The notes under the pieces were generated by a model, which saw nothing but the letters and a program-made list of their open reading frames with translations, had not been told where the DNA came from and ran no database searches. From Leptobrachium leishanense (lineage: Eukaryota > Chordata > Amphibia > Anura > Megophryidae), in the NCBI GenBank assembly GCA_009667805.1, contig CM019065.1:151564101-151628100 (forward strand): a stretch of 64,000 nt of DNA, read 5' to 3'. Shown here one piece after another: positions 52,098 to 63,378 of the stretch. The translations under genes were made by a program, and so were the position numbers. Every line of letters begins with the position of its first letter. Position 1 is the first letter of the stretch.

Positions 52098-52733
52098 GTC
52101 TATTCACAAAGCACTGGAATTGCATGCACTTTCGGTGTTTTGCATTTTGTCACACTTCTGCAATTCCATTTAGACAAAAATACAGTGAATTCACTATTTA
52201 GCGATTGGTCGCTGTATTTTGCTGAAATTGGAGTCGCCAAAGCCGTTATCGGACGTCGAAGATAATTGCTCTGAATTGGCATCAGCAAATTCCACCGAAC
52301 TGAAACAAAAATTGAAAAGGAAGTCTCTTATTCTCCTAACAGGAGTTTAAATCAATAAAAATGTAAAAATAATAAGTTCTGTAACAGAATAAGAAAGTCT
52401 TTTAAAAAATAAAAACACTCATAAAAATTAAGTATTTTAAAAATTAAAAAGTTTAAAAGAATAAAAGGTTTTTTAATTTTTTTTTAAAAAAATATATTAC
52501 TTTTTTGCCTGTTTAAACCTGAAACACCGAAATCAAGGAATTTCAACGGGGTGTCGGTGCAATTCAGCATTCTGTGAGTAGAAGACACAATAGTCTATGG
52601 GACAATTTCGGCAAATTGCACCTAGTTTTGCCATCAATTCACCTGCATTTGGCAAACTGACAGTGAATAGACGTGTTGCCCCGAAATTGCACCAAACGGA
52701 TGCAATCCAATTTGGAGGTTGGTGAATAACCCC
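52098..52733. mobile_element. long inverted-repeat element, uninterrupted (about 635 bp)
   Basis: Begins ggtctattcacaaagcactg and ends aggttggtgaataaccc. The inner blocks attggcatcagcaaattcc and ccgaaattgcaccaaac are shared with 18516-19643, and the centre is A/T-rich. No coding domain. Confidence 0.7.
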
Positions 52734-52954
52734 TCAAGATTTTTGCCTGCCCAACTCCAAGTAATCATTTTCATCTCACCCTTCGCTCACACTGAAATTT
52801 GATTTTGATAAATAAATTTATACTCAAGTGGGATTATAAGTATTATATAAATACTGATCTGATGAAGATTATGCTCTAATTTTGTTTTAATTGCATGTTA
52901 ATTTATTTTATATTCATTGTATAAAAGGCAGCTGCAAGAACAGGAATGTAATCT

Positions 52955-52992
52955 CCAGCTGAGGAAGCCATTATTGGCGAAACGCGTCCTGG
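52955..52992 (+). ncRNA. hammerhead ribozyme motif, type I, short stem III
   Basis: Stem I pairs CCAG (52955-52958) with CTGG (52989-52992). The core CUGANGA is present as CTGAGGA (52959-52965). Stem II is GCCA/TGGC (52967-52970 with 52975-52978) and a four-base loop. GAAA follows at 52979-52982, then stem III with two pairs, A52982-T52987 and C52983-G52986, closed by GC, and the cleavage triplet GTC ending at 52988. This order is that of hammerheads in newt satellite DNA, schistosome repeats and Penelope-like elements, which also have a very short stem III. All invariant bases are present. It probably marks a retroelement remnant; self-cleavage is not shown. Confidence 0.7.
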
Positions 52993-53499
52993 TAGATATA
53001 TACTGTTTGTTTTAAGCAATAAATATTTTTAATTTCAATTTTATTGCTGTCTGCCTTTTTGATCCTGAAAAAGAAGGTTTGGGGAACTCCTATATGATTC
53101 CCTGTGCGAATTGTGACGGCTCCAATAGAGGCTCAGCGTTTGTGAGTTGAAATTTGGCTTCTTTTTTAAATTGCTAAACTGTTTGTGATTTACTGCACCA
53201 GGCGGTGGTTTTCTGGTCTTATTGATTCACACTGCAGCCTTACTTCGGCGATACCGGAGGAACAAACTGAGGGGTATATGGGCACCGGATATAAAGTCCA
53301 TGCTTGCTGTATTCCCGAGAGCCGGTTGTGGGCTCCTCCAAATGTGAGTTGAATGTGAATGAGATATAATTCCATTTGAAACTGATGTACTGCGCAATTC
53401 CGGTCTTTTCTGCTTTCCTCCACAGTGCATGTTCCACCGGTTACATCATAAAGAAGCATACTGTTTGAAAATGAAAATCATTATATTTATGGACATATA

Positions 53500-54206
53500 G
53501 GCCCCTATTACAATCTTCATGCAAATGCACTCGCGCAGCGCGCAAAAAAACTTTAGCGCGCGCAAAATAACGTGGTATTACGATCCGAGCACAGTTTTTC
53601 AGCCTTCATGTTTTTTCGAGCACAAATCTGACGCGCAAAGCCGGGCGCAAATGACCGTTGCTTGCAGGAATTGGTGGGCAGACTCTTTTTAACGGGATTC
53701 AGCCAATAAGAATTAAGAACCACCATTTGCTAGGTTTCGGTTGTTGCACCTGTCAAAGTCAATCTGCGTATATGTGCTGCAACAATAATAAAAAATTAAA
53801 CAATTTATTAATTTTATTGTTTGGGTATGTGTAGAATGTGTAACTGTACTGTGCTGTATTTTTTTTGTGCAGGTCCATTTTGTTTCAGCCAGAACGTTCA
53901 GATTGTAAGTTAACACCAGGTTTTCAAAGACGTTACGATACTTCGCGCAAACGTCGTTCGTACGACGTTGCGCAAAGATCGTAATACCATCCGCTCGAAC
54001 GCATTCGCGCTGACATTGGTAAGTATGGGATGCGCGCACGCACTTGCGCTCGCGCTGGGTTCGCGCAGGGTCAATCACGGTAGACGCTAACGCGCATCGT
54101 TTGTGCAAACGTCGTAATACAATGTTCCGCGCAAATGGTTTTGTCCTCGCGCAAAAGCACATTTGCGCGCATGCAAATGCGCTGCGCGAGGATTGTAATA
54201 GGGGCC
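53500..54206. mobile_element. GC-rich inverted-repeat element with Harbinger-like flanks
   Basis: Termini are ggcccctattacaatcttc and gaggattgtaataggggcc, then inward gcactcgcgcagcgcg and cgcatgcaaatgcgctgcgcg. The flanks are ATA and TTA, compatible with a TWA target. The reading frames inside are arginine- and cysteine-rich translations of CpG words. Confidence 0.7.
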
Positions 54207-54309
54207 TTAGTGTGTCTATCCCACTTTCTTATGGACCTTGGTCCACTAAGCGCTGTGTTGTGTTATTTCAATTCATTATATAAAATTGCCATAAATATCC
54301 ATATCAGTT

Positions 54310-54722
54310 GCAAAATCATTTAACACCCTCTGTAAATCCCATACTCACCTCTCATCCCATGGCGAGAAGGGTGGTCCGATCTGCCGCTTCTTCTATCCAG
54401 GAGCAGAGTGAGATTGGGACAAATAGTTTGCAGTCTCCCTCCACGGTGCTGCACGATTTCGCGAGAGTGAGATCGCACAGGGCTCGCAGCTCGGAAACGC
54501 AACCCTCCGGTCCATGGAGTCATATGGACTCCAGGAGGTGATAGTTGCAGCGTCGTGGAAGCTCTACCACAAGTATCACTGCGGTTAGCACTGCGTTACA
54601 GGGCGAGGTGCTGAGGCAGCACCTGCCTCGGAATACCACACTAACATGGGGGACGCTACAGGAAAATCTACAGGTGCAGATTTTCCCAGGTAGCGTTAGG
54701 TTTGTAATGGTGCACAATATGT
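54310..54722. mobile_element. family D GC-rich element, diverged
   Basis: It shares ctcacctctcatcccatgg, gagcagagtgagattgggac, ggagtcatatggactcc and a hairpin of caggaaaatctacaggtg with gcagattttcccagg with 32390-32990. Ends are approximate. Reading frames are chance translations. Confidence 0.5.
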
Positions 54723-55409
54723 TTTGACTGGTGTGTTCCTTTAAACATTGCATGATATTCATAAATTCCTCAAAAGTTAAATAATTAGTGAAGTACAGTA
54801 AATAAAATATTTTCTTTTGTTTTGTTATTGACGATCATTTCATATAGCTTTAAAATCACCACATTTAACCAAACATTTCCTCTACCTGTTGCTCAATTTC
54901 ACATACTCGATATATGACCATTACATCTTTAACAAACGGAAATATTTATTTTCCATCTACCCATTAAAAGTACGTGGCTTCAGGTCATCCATTAATAAGG
55001 CATCAGAGTTGCATTGTATACTTTGATTTGGCCATTCCAGGCCCCAGACTTTATTTTTCTCTAGCCATTTAGTTACAGATATGTGCTTTATCATCATTGT
55101 TATGCTGCATGACTCACATTCTCTTAAGTGTTTATCTCACGGATGGACAACCTAATATTATTCTGTAGATTTTTCCTGGTACAATCCAGAACTCATTGTT
55201 CCTAGGATGATTGCAGGCTGCCTGGATCACAAGGCTGCAGATCAGCCCATATTACAATCCTGACATCACCATGGTTCATGTTTGTTAAGAAGAGGTTTTC
55301 TTGGTTGACTATCAAACATTTGTATTTTCTTTTGCTCCAAAGTTCCAAACATCCTTTTTAATTATGCCTCATAAGTTGAAAGAGCCATCAGGCAGCTGGT
55401 TCCACAACC

Positions 55410-55586
55410 ATCAAATCTCACAGAACTGGACAGTGCTATTCATCAGGCATGGTGTCAGATTCCTCGCATCACCACCTTTCAACATCTCGTGGAGTCAATG
55501 CCAAAAAGAATCACCGTAGTATTGAAGGCAAAAGGTGGCCCAACGAAGTACTGATGGGGTGGTCATAATAATCTGGCCACTCAGTG
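55410..55586 (+). mobile_element. Tc1-like transposon, 3' end fragment
   Basis: The plus strand ends like a Tc1 transposase: LDSAIHQAWCQIPRITTFQH, LVESMPKRITVVLKAKGG and a final PTKY stop at about 55540. After it comes ggtggtcataataatctgg and ccactcagtgta, the complement of a TACACTGAGTGGCC-type inverted end. The upstream part of the element is absent. It is a different Tc1 family from the two other copies. Confidence 0.8.
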
Positions 55587-56897
55587 TATATGACATTGTA
55601 GCCATGTTATATAAATCCTTTCTCAACTGCCGCATCAACTACCCACGGTAACACATAGGGCCAGTTTTATTTTCATTGTTCTTTTAGTTTGAACAGACAT
55701 ATATAGTCTTTTTTGGTGGTCTGTTTTGTCAGCACACTGTCAGCCGTCACCTCCCTGGCATGCCAAGACCAAAGTCTGAGAGTCGAAGTCTGGGTTTCTC
55801 CAATGTACTTAATAAAATCATCCCTCACGGGAATACCACCCAAAACATAAGGCATAATAAATGGCATATAAGGCATGTAATATCGAGGCATATATGCCTC
55901 ATATGATATTGGTACCATTCCAGTTAACATTATATATCATATGATGTTGTAGCTTATAGATGGTATTATATAGTTAGGCTTTCATTTTCAGTGCATGACT
56001 GCAGATCCTGTAGATGTTATCTCTGCGGCTGGAAGATAGGATTAAATCTGAAAGCAATGATGACTGGGACTGCAGGGGATGAATGAGGTGCCAGGGCTCT
56101 AAGTGCAGGCCTTTCTATGGATGAGAGGCGTTTTCTGCACCTGTCCAGACAGCCTGTCTATGTACAGTGAGAGGAAATGGGAAGCTGTTACCCAGACAGA
56201 TGCAGTGCTTGCAGTCTCAGCAGCAGAGTGCCTGACAATACAGAATATTACTGCATCTCCAGCCAGCTGTGCAGCAAAGACAAGGGGCCATTCACCCTTT
56301 AGCTATGGGAACCAGGACAGGAGATAACCCGAAGCCAAAGAAAGTGTCATACTGCTGAGGGGAGGATGTCACATCAACAATAGCTTAGATGGAGAAGCCA
56401 ACTGCTTGGGCCTGGGGAAATGTTTGATTTGTGACATGGTTAAGCAGTCTTCATCTGATGATAAACTACACTGCTCTTATCTCTCAGCATCTGATATGTT
56501 AATTTAAGAGAAATTAATATCTTACATCAAACTACTTTTTTAAAAATCTTCAACTAGGATTAGTATGACAGCTCAGCAATCTTAGACCTTGCTGATGCAA
56601 ATTTAAGTTTATTTTGTGACAAGTACAACACTAAATTATGTGAAATGTTAAATTTTTCCAGTTCTATAGTGACCTGCATCTCACGGGTTAGTGAATAACC
56701 AGCTTATTCGATGAGCAAATACTGTTTGGTATGGGCAAGGACTGAACCAAATCCAAATTTTGAACTCTTCACCTACTAACCAGTTTATATCTGTGCCACT
56801 CATATTTTGCCTTGAATAGATTTTATGTTGGAAACAAACATGTCCAATATGTGTAATATGTATAAAGGAATATACTTTATTATAGAATCCCCTGTAA

Positions 56898-57269
56898 GGC
56901 CGGGTTCACACTAGCGTTTTCTTCTGCGCACTAACACGCGTTATAATGCTCTTTATGACGTGCGTTGTAGCATATAATTACGTGGATAGAGAAGAACACA
57001 CGTAGTAAGCGCAACGCATAATGCGCGCTGAAGACGTCCATCATGGAAACACCAAGGCTTTTGCGCTAGGATTGACGCGATGTTGGCCGCGTGCTGAATG
57101 GCGAATTTCAAAAGCCCAGCTTTTTTTTCATTCAACTCAAATTCAGTTTTTACGACATGCGTCAAAATTAACGCATCCTCTGGGGTCTACCAATCTCTTC
57201 CGTCATAAAGTGCGTCCTTTTTAACGCATGCTAGTGCGCAGAAGAAAACGCTAGTGTGTGCAACCGGCC
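56898..57269. mobile_element. Harbinger-like MITE with TAA duplication
   Basis: TAA is at 56895-56897 and 57270-57272. Ends are ggccgggttcacactagcg and ctagtgtgtgcaaccggcc, and the inner arms gttttcttctgcgcacta and gtgcgcagaagaaaacg continue the pairing. No transposase. Confidence 0.85.
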
Positions 57270-58052
57270 TAAGACATTCATGTGGTGTTGAATTGAATTC
57301 TACCCTAAATATATTCTATCTAGTTCCTTCGTCATCATTATCTTTACAGCTTTCAAAAAGCTTAAGTTAAGTGCTTTTTGCCTTTGCAGTTGGATACCAT
57401 GCAGTTGGTTTTCTCATTTCTCTCTGTAAGATGATATCAATCCCCTCTCTGCCTCAACAATGAACAGAGGCAGAAATCACCATCCATTCTGGTGAACAAG
57501 AAACACGTAGCTTCTAAAAGGCTGCTGAAGAAATTACATTAACGGCTGAGTCCTGTTCAGTTCCTCAGCAGCTGCTGAATTGATAGATTGCAGCAGTTCA
57601 GTTTGCTGCAGCCGTCTCACTGAACGCGTTGGCTGTGAATATTGAAGCAAAAGGGCGGAGGATTGCTTAATGAAACGTGCTGTTTCTGCAATATCCACTG
57701 TTGTCCATTTTATTACCACTTTAGTGTTAATAGTTACAATGTTCCAATAAAGATTTGGTGTTTTGGTCCATCAAATCTTCAAACTGAACATTTCCTTATT
57801 GGATTATTTGCTCCGTGGAGGCGGCCATCTTTCCCACGTCACACTCAGCTACTCTGCAGCACCTCTCTACTTGTGCTGCAAGTGCTAAGTTTGCAGTGCT
57901 GAGCGCTGAACTGCAGCACAGCGTTCAGTGCCAAGTTGCTAATTTAGCACTTGCAGAGGCTCAGGAACTGAACGTGCCTCTTGTTAGCAGAAAACAAATA
58001 TATTATTTCAATAGCTAAAATCCTTCTTTTACCAAGCAGGGTTTATGATGCC

Positions 58053-58778
58053 TGTGGCAGAACACGCTGTCACTGTGCGACTTGGAGGGGGCTGTGCACT
58101 AGCCTCCTGCCCAGAGACTATGGCCCATGAAAGAGACTATTGGGGGAACTGGTGGACCTTTTAAATATATTTGGTTTTCACTGTTTTATATATCTGCCAG
58201 TTAACTAAAGATTTCTGATGTCTGTGTGATGTATTGTGTATTTATTGTATAGTCTCTTGTTGTGTATTTTGCGTACATTCCCTCAATTATCTAACCCTTC
58301 CCTGTATAGTGTAGATCTCTGTATTAGTACCTGATCTCTCTATTGTGTAAGTTCTCACTGTAAGAAATTCCTTTTGTTTACCCTTCTTTCTCCTTCCCCC
58401 ATTCTCCATTGTTTGAAAGCCCTGTGTAGTTATCTGATCTGTGCAGCTATCTGCTTGATTGTATGCAAATGAAGTTGGTGGTTGAGTGTATCTCTCTGCC
58501 TGTGTAATAAATGGTTAGTTCTATTCTGACCAAGCTTGAAGTCAAGACTCATGATTTGGGGTACCAGGAATCTTGCTCGCTGTGCCAAGGAAAGGCTCCA
58601 GGTCTACAGCTTCGGCTTATTTCTGGGGACGCTAACCAGGCTCTCTACATGCACCGGGCCTTAAGCTGCAGCTAAGGTACTAGAGAAAGGTGTGAGAGTC
58701 ACGAGGATAAACTGGGTGTCCAGCGAGGAAGCAGCATTTGGCAGATGTGACCCTGTCCAGGCACAGAGATCTGGTACA
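58053..58778 (+). mobile_element. solo LTR, 726 bp, with 5-bp target duplication
   Basis: Termini are TGTGGCAG and CTGGTACA, inverted at six of eight positions. The direct repeat atgcc lies at 58048-58052 and 58779-58783. A polyadenylation signal AATAAA is at 58506-58511. The CpG-poor U3-like left half and an R/U5-like right half fit a retroviral-type LTR. No internal coding sequence is present, so it is a solo LTR or a relic; its family is unknown. Confidence 0.75.
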
Positions 58779-59393
58779 ATGCCTTACTTTTTAAAATCAC
58801 TAGAATGTCCCTTGAGAACAAGTTGCTGATGAAGCCGCACATGTTCATTATTAATTGTATGGTTATCAATAACTGATATATGATGATTCTTTATTCTTAT
58901 GTTATGCTAAATCCCATGGGCCGCAATCAAGAATCTTTAAAAAGTCGGCATCACAACTTTCCTATAAGATGGAGTTTGGCCTGTTGAATGCACTTAATGA
59001 TGAAATGTTGCCCATCAGTTACTAAAAGACAAATTACATCTCAAATTCACAAAATATCTGCTTAAAACCATACAGTAAAACTAATCTACAGTTACTTTCT
59101 GGACATTGTGATATACTTATAAGGGGCAATCAAACTTACTATTCCATTTTAACGCCTGTATTAAAATATATAAATTAAATCATACAAGAAAACAATAATA
59201 ATACATCCACCAAGTTTCTCCAACTGCTGTAAATCTATACACTTCACAGTATTTTCAGAGAACACTTTCCAGACCAGGAAGTGGCTCGTCCAATCAGATA
59301 TTGCTCATTCTGTACCATATAGGAGGAGCAAGTACCTTTAAATTTCTTATGAAATGAAGGTGAGCATCAAGCATAAATATCACGTGTCACTTG

Positions 59394-59580
59394 CAGGTCT
59401 ATTAACTAAATGGTGAAACTCAGGAGAATTGGCAGCGGTAGGAGAAAAGAACTATCTAGAGCAAATAGGAGATTTGGAAAGTGAAATAAATGGGATAATA
59501 TTTCTGGCTTGGCTATTTTGACCTAGAATTTTCACTTCTCCGGTCATTCTCCCGAGTCTCACCTTTATTGAATAGACCTG
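59394..59580. mobile_element. palindromic MITE, family B
   Basis: Begins caggtctattaactaaatgg and ends ctttattgaatagacctg. The preceding 50 bp (aaggtgagcatcaagcataa) match those before the copy at 35415, so both share an older host repeat. Confidence 0.78.
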
Positions 59581-59642
59581 CTTGTATGAATGTAATAGCC
59601 ACCTCTGCTGACAGCAGACAGACAGTGGTTGATAATAGCTCA

Positions 59643-59873
59643 CTCATAGAAACATAGAAAAATGACGGCAGATAAGAACCTTTCGGCCCATCTAGTCTGC
59701 CCAATTACATGGATACTTAACCTGGATTTATCTTTTGTTTAGGATAGCCTTATGCATATCCCATGCTTGCTTAAATTCAATTACTGTTTTGGCCTCTACC
59801 ACTTCAACTGGAAGACTGTTCCATGTATCCACCACCCTCTCAGTAAAATAATGCTTCCTGATGTTACTTGATA
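59643..59873 (-). mobile_element. CR1/L2-type LINE 3' end, minus strand
   Basis: On the minus strand the fragment encodes KHYFTERVVDTWNSLPVEVV and FKQAWDMHKAILNKR, identical in type to the end of 40078-40650, then the 3' end ctagatgggccgaaagg and the tail tctatgtttctatgag. It shows the FKQAW reading that is broken by a stop in the other copy. Confidence 0.85.
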
Positions 59874-60516
59874 CAAAAGACCCCAAAATATTAAAAATTA
59901 CTTGCAATAATACTGCAGGAAATGTACTCATATGCTACCGTTTAATGGAGGACTTATCTTCAACGGACCAACAGCCATACATAGTATTCTCAATTGTGAC
60001 CATGTATGGTCTGGGTACACAATGAGGACAGTGTAAGCAACCACTATATGGTAATAATAAAATGTTATATATTTATATAAGGATGGAGGCTCAATGGCCA
60101 ATCGATAATTCAAAACTATTTTATGGTACGCAAAGAAAGGTGAGAAAATAGATTTACGCTGGTTCACCAAATAAGTAAAATTGATCTAAATTTGCAGATT
60201 TAACACTGTAATAGTATTTCATCCAGGTCACGGATTTGGTCTACAGTTTGTAATCCCCTTGTCGTTAGTTCTGAAGAATTCAGTTCAATTAAAACATCCT
60301 TGATATATAAGTGAACTTGTCAATATTCAACCAAAATGGGCATTACACTGAAGAAAGGTTCCGCACCCGAAACTTTGTATTTGATGCACATCCTATGTAT
60401 TAAACACAGGAGAAAAAGTGCATCTTTTTGAAGAAACACAGTGCTGTCTCTACTTTTTCTACACTTTCTGAATGTTCTGCATATGATCCACAATAAAAAC
60501 CATGACAATTGACTTA

Positions 60517-60698
60517 CAGGGTTATTCAGAGAGCGGTGAAAACCAGGAGAATGACTGGAGAAGTGAAAATTCTAGGTCAAAATAGACAAACCAGAAAAAT
60601 TCTCCCATTTATCTCACTTTCCAAATCAGCTACTTTGACCTAGAATTTTCACTTCTCCAGTCATTTTCCTGGTTTTCACCGCTCTCTGAATAACCCTG
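60517..60698. mobile_element. palindromic MITE, family B, with TA duplication
   Basis: TA lies directly before 60517 and directly after 60698. Ends cagggttattcagagagcgg and ccgctctctgaataaccctg are fully complementary, and the arms continue through gaatgactggagaagtg. This copy gives the cleanest evidence for a TA target. Confidence 0.85.
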
Positions 60699-61103
60699 TA
60701 AATGTTTAGTGTCTGCACAACCTTGCTTCATGTAATAAAAACAGAGGAAGCTTTTGCGTAAAGAAGGTCCTTTGTTTGTTGGTGCAGATGGAAGAATAAG
60801 AGGACAGAATCCCATGTTACTTCCTCTGCAATGGAGATACATCGCTGTGATCACACATGTGTGACATCATCACTCCATTGTTAACAAAGTGACAGATTTG
60901 GGGCTTAATGTGGCAGGCTTTATCAAACACGATAAAAAAATAAACTGCATGGGCCACAATGATTATACTTACTGCAATACGGAGGCTGGAAATTATTGTT
61001 CAAGCTAGATTGCGATGGGGAAATACATTACAAAACAACAGATATATTTTTAGGTTGAATGAATCAAGTGTGGTATTATCTACTTGCTCAGATGAGTATA
61101 TAA

Positions 61104-61528
61104 GGCTGGGGTCAGACCAGCGCACTTTTAATGTGCGTTCTGGCGCACATAATTACGGCCGCACTAGCAGCAGATGACGGGCAATGACGGCCAATATACG
61201 ATGTACGGCTGCACAAAAGTCCGGCCGTGCAACGCAAGTGGAATTTGAACGCATTTTTTTGAGAATGCTGAACCGCTAGTACTGACGTACTGAGTGCGCA
61301 GCTGCGGCATAGCGGCATGTGCGTGATTAGGAGATGTCAGACGCTGCTAATGTCCAGCCTACATAACGTGCAGACGCAAAAAGAGTTTTATTGACGATCC
61401 GTACAAAATCACGCCCGAAAATGCGCGTCGTCTAACCGTTTTTGCGCATTCTGTGAAAAAATACGTCAATGCGTTCGGACGCACTTTTTCACGTTCGCGG
61501 GGAAAAATGCTTTCGTCTGACCCTAGCC
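61104..61528. mobile_element. Harbinger-like MITE, family G, with TAA duplication
   Basis: TAA is at 61101-61103 and 61529-61531. Begins ggctggggtcagaccagcg and ends ctgaccctagcc. Core blocks (agcagatgacgggcaatg, aaaagtccggccgtgcaac) match 18921-19356 and 28450-28872. Confidence 0.85.
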
Positions 61529-61692
61529 TAAGTGTATCTAGTATTATATCAAGGATGGAAACGGCTTGTTGTAGAAAATGTTGACCAAATTAATAGCAAT
61601 TGCAATCACATATTTTTAGCAGGGGAGGTTTAACATGCATTGTCAGATCTTTACATGTTGCTTGAGTGGGTCAACTCAATACAATAGGACAG

Positions 61693-61826
61693 AGCTAAGC
61701 AACCTCGACCCTCCAGATATCTTGGATCTACCTTTCCCATAAGACTCATCCAACCTAACAAGTGACTGACCATCATGGTAGATGTAGTTCCAAAACTGCT
61801 GCAGGGTCAAGATTGCTGACCTCTGC
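61693..61826. mobile_element. palindromic MITE, family A
   Basis: Left end gctaagcaacctcgaccc then tccagatatcttgg; right end gtagttccaaaactgctgc then gggtcaagattgctgacc. It is uninterrupted at the TA where other copies carry family B insertions. Confidence 0.7.
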
Positions 61827-62247
61827 AATATGGCATCAATGCATTTCGGGCCTTTCTGTTGTGGATAATGCAAAAATCTATTTATGGTATTCAAACTTTC
61901 ATTTATTTACTTATTTCAGGAAAATCTGTTTCTCTGTTGTGATATTTACTTGTTTTTATAACTATTGTTAACAAACATATATAAAAAGGTGGGAGAAATA
62001 AAATGATTGGTAGCCTGCCACTCTTGTGGTATTGTTGAGGCCATTTGTATGGTAGGTATGGACCAGAATAGAAGGAGCCAAAAGCCTAGCAAATATTTTT
62101 AATTCTGTGTATTCCAGTAATGAACACAAATGATGGCTTCTTTGCTGTCGGATCTCTGTGTATAAACAGCATATAAAATAAAAGCTTGAGTAACACTTGT
62201 GTCCATACTAGAAGAGCACTGAAAATGGCAATGATACATTTATAAAT

Positions 62248-62397
62248 GGTGAGACTCAGGAGAATTGAAAGTTCTAGGTCAAAGTAGCCAAATCAGAAAA
62301 ATTCTCCCATTTATCTTACTTTCCAAATGGGCCATTTGGTCTAGATTGTTCTTTACTGCCAATTTTCCTGGTTTTCACCTTTTTCTGAATAACCCTG
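62248..62397. mobile_element. family B MITE, slightly shortened
   Basis: Begins ggtgagactcaggagaattg and ends tttctgaataaccctg. The first about 20 bases of the left terminus are missing and the centre is shortened, compared with 35415-35595. Confidence 0.7.
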
Positions 62398-62400
62398 TAT

Positions 62401-62482
62401 CAGATCTATTCACTGAAGGTGAAACTCAGGAGAACTGGCAGGAGAAGAGAACAATTTAGACCAGTGTTTCCCAAACCTGTCC
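62401..62482. mobile_element. joined stubs of a family B MITE and a hAT-type MITE
   Basis: The left stub (agatctattcactgaagg, aactggcaggagaagagaac) is the first ~60 bases of family B. It passes without spacer into ccagtgtttcccaaacctgt, the first ~20 bases of family H. Both elements are cut off, suggesting a deletion. Confidence 0.65.
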
Positions 62483-63034
62483 AATTCTTCTATTAGTATT
62501 GTTCATATGTGTGTATTTGTCAGAAATCTAAATATAGGAGTCTACAGAGCCCCCCCCCCCCAGTCCATTTACCTTCTGCACACTAGGAAATTGGCTGTGT
62601 ATATGTCAATATCTGACAGTGAGTAACCCTAGCTTATTATCAGGGCGCAAAATCACTGGCTGGGCCTTCTCATTGCGAGCACACACACTTGCATGTCCTT
62701 TTTCAGAGAAGAGAAGAATCTGTGCAATAATTACTGGGCACGGTCATGATGGCCAAATCCTGCAGAGTCCTGGCATTTCTCCTGGTTGTTATAGTGCTAC
62801 TTAGCACCTATGACTGGTAGCCGTGATGCAAGAGCCACAGAATTGCTGATCACACACATTATTACCCTAGCATTATTTGAATCCGAAGTCAAAATCTACC
62901 CTGGTACCATTGTAATAATACACATATTTCCTGAATATTGATGAGTAACCAACCTTGCATGTCAAATATTCCAATATATTAGTATGCATGCACTACACCA
63001 GTACAGCTGGGTATTTACTTAGAGGTCCTTTATA

Positions 63035-63205
63035 TTATTATTATTATTAATATTTATTTATAAAACGCCAGCATATTCCGCAGCGCTGTACAATAGGCAC
63101 AGTATAGACAGGGTTACAATACATTGAACAACATTTGACAAACAGTACAGGAGGAGATGAGGGCCCTATTCCCGTAGGAACTCACAATCTGGAAGGGTTG
63201 GGGTT
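63035..63205 (-). mobile_element. LINE 3' tail, minus strand
   Basis: The A/T-rich tattattattattaatatt stretch, then aaaacgccagcatattccg and cagcgctgtacaatagg, is the complement of the tail at 34040-34110. The continuation gaactcacaatctgg also matches. Only the 3' non-coding part is present. Confidence 0.7.
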
Positions 63206-63218
63206 GGAAACAGGAGGA

Positions 63219-63378
63219 GAGGACTGCAAGGTGAGAGTGGAGGACTGCTAGGTGAGAGTGGAGGACTGCTATGTGAGAGTGGTGGACTGCTAGGTGAGAG
63301 TGGAGGACTGCTAGGTGAGAGTGGAGGACTGCTAGGTGAGAGTGGAGGACTGCTAGGTGAGAGTGGAGGACTGCTATG
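63219..63378. repeat. 21-bp tandem repeat, seven full units plus a partial one
   Basis: The unit gaggactgctaggtgagag-tg is 21 bp and starts at 63219, 63240, 63261, 63282, 63303, 63324 and 63345, with a partial unit at 63366. Single-base variants (gcaagg, gctatg, gtggac) mark individual units. The repeated H/S/L/A or P/S reading frames on the minus strand derive from it. Confidence 0.92.

Noticed and set aside
53713..54162. Arginine/cysteine-rich 149-residue frame
   Set aside because: Sits inside a CpG-rich inverted-repeat element; the opposite strand is also open in places.
63219..63378. Second CRISPR-like array
   Set aside because: Simple 21-bp tandem repeat with no spacers.
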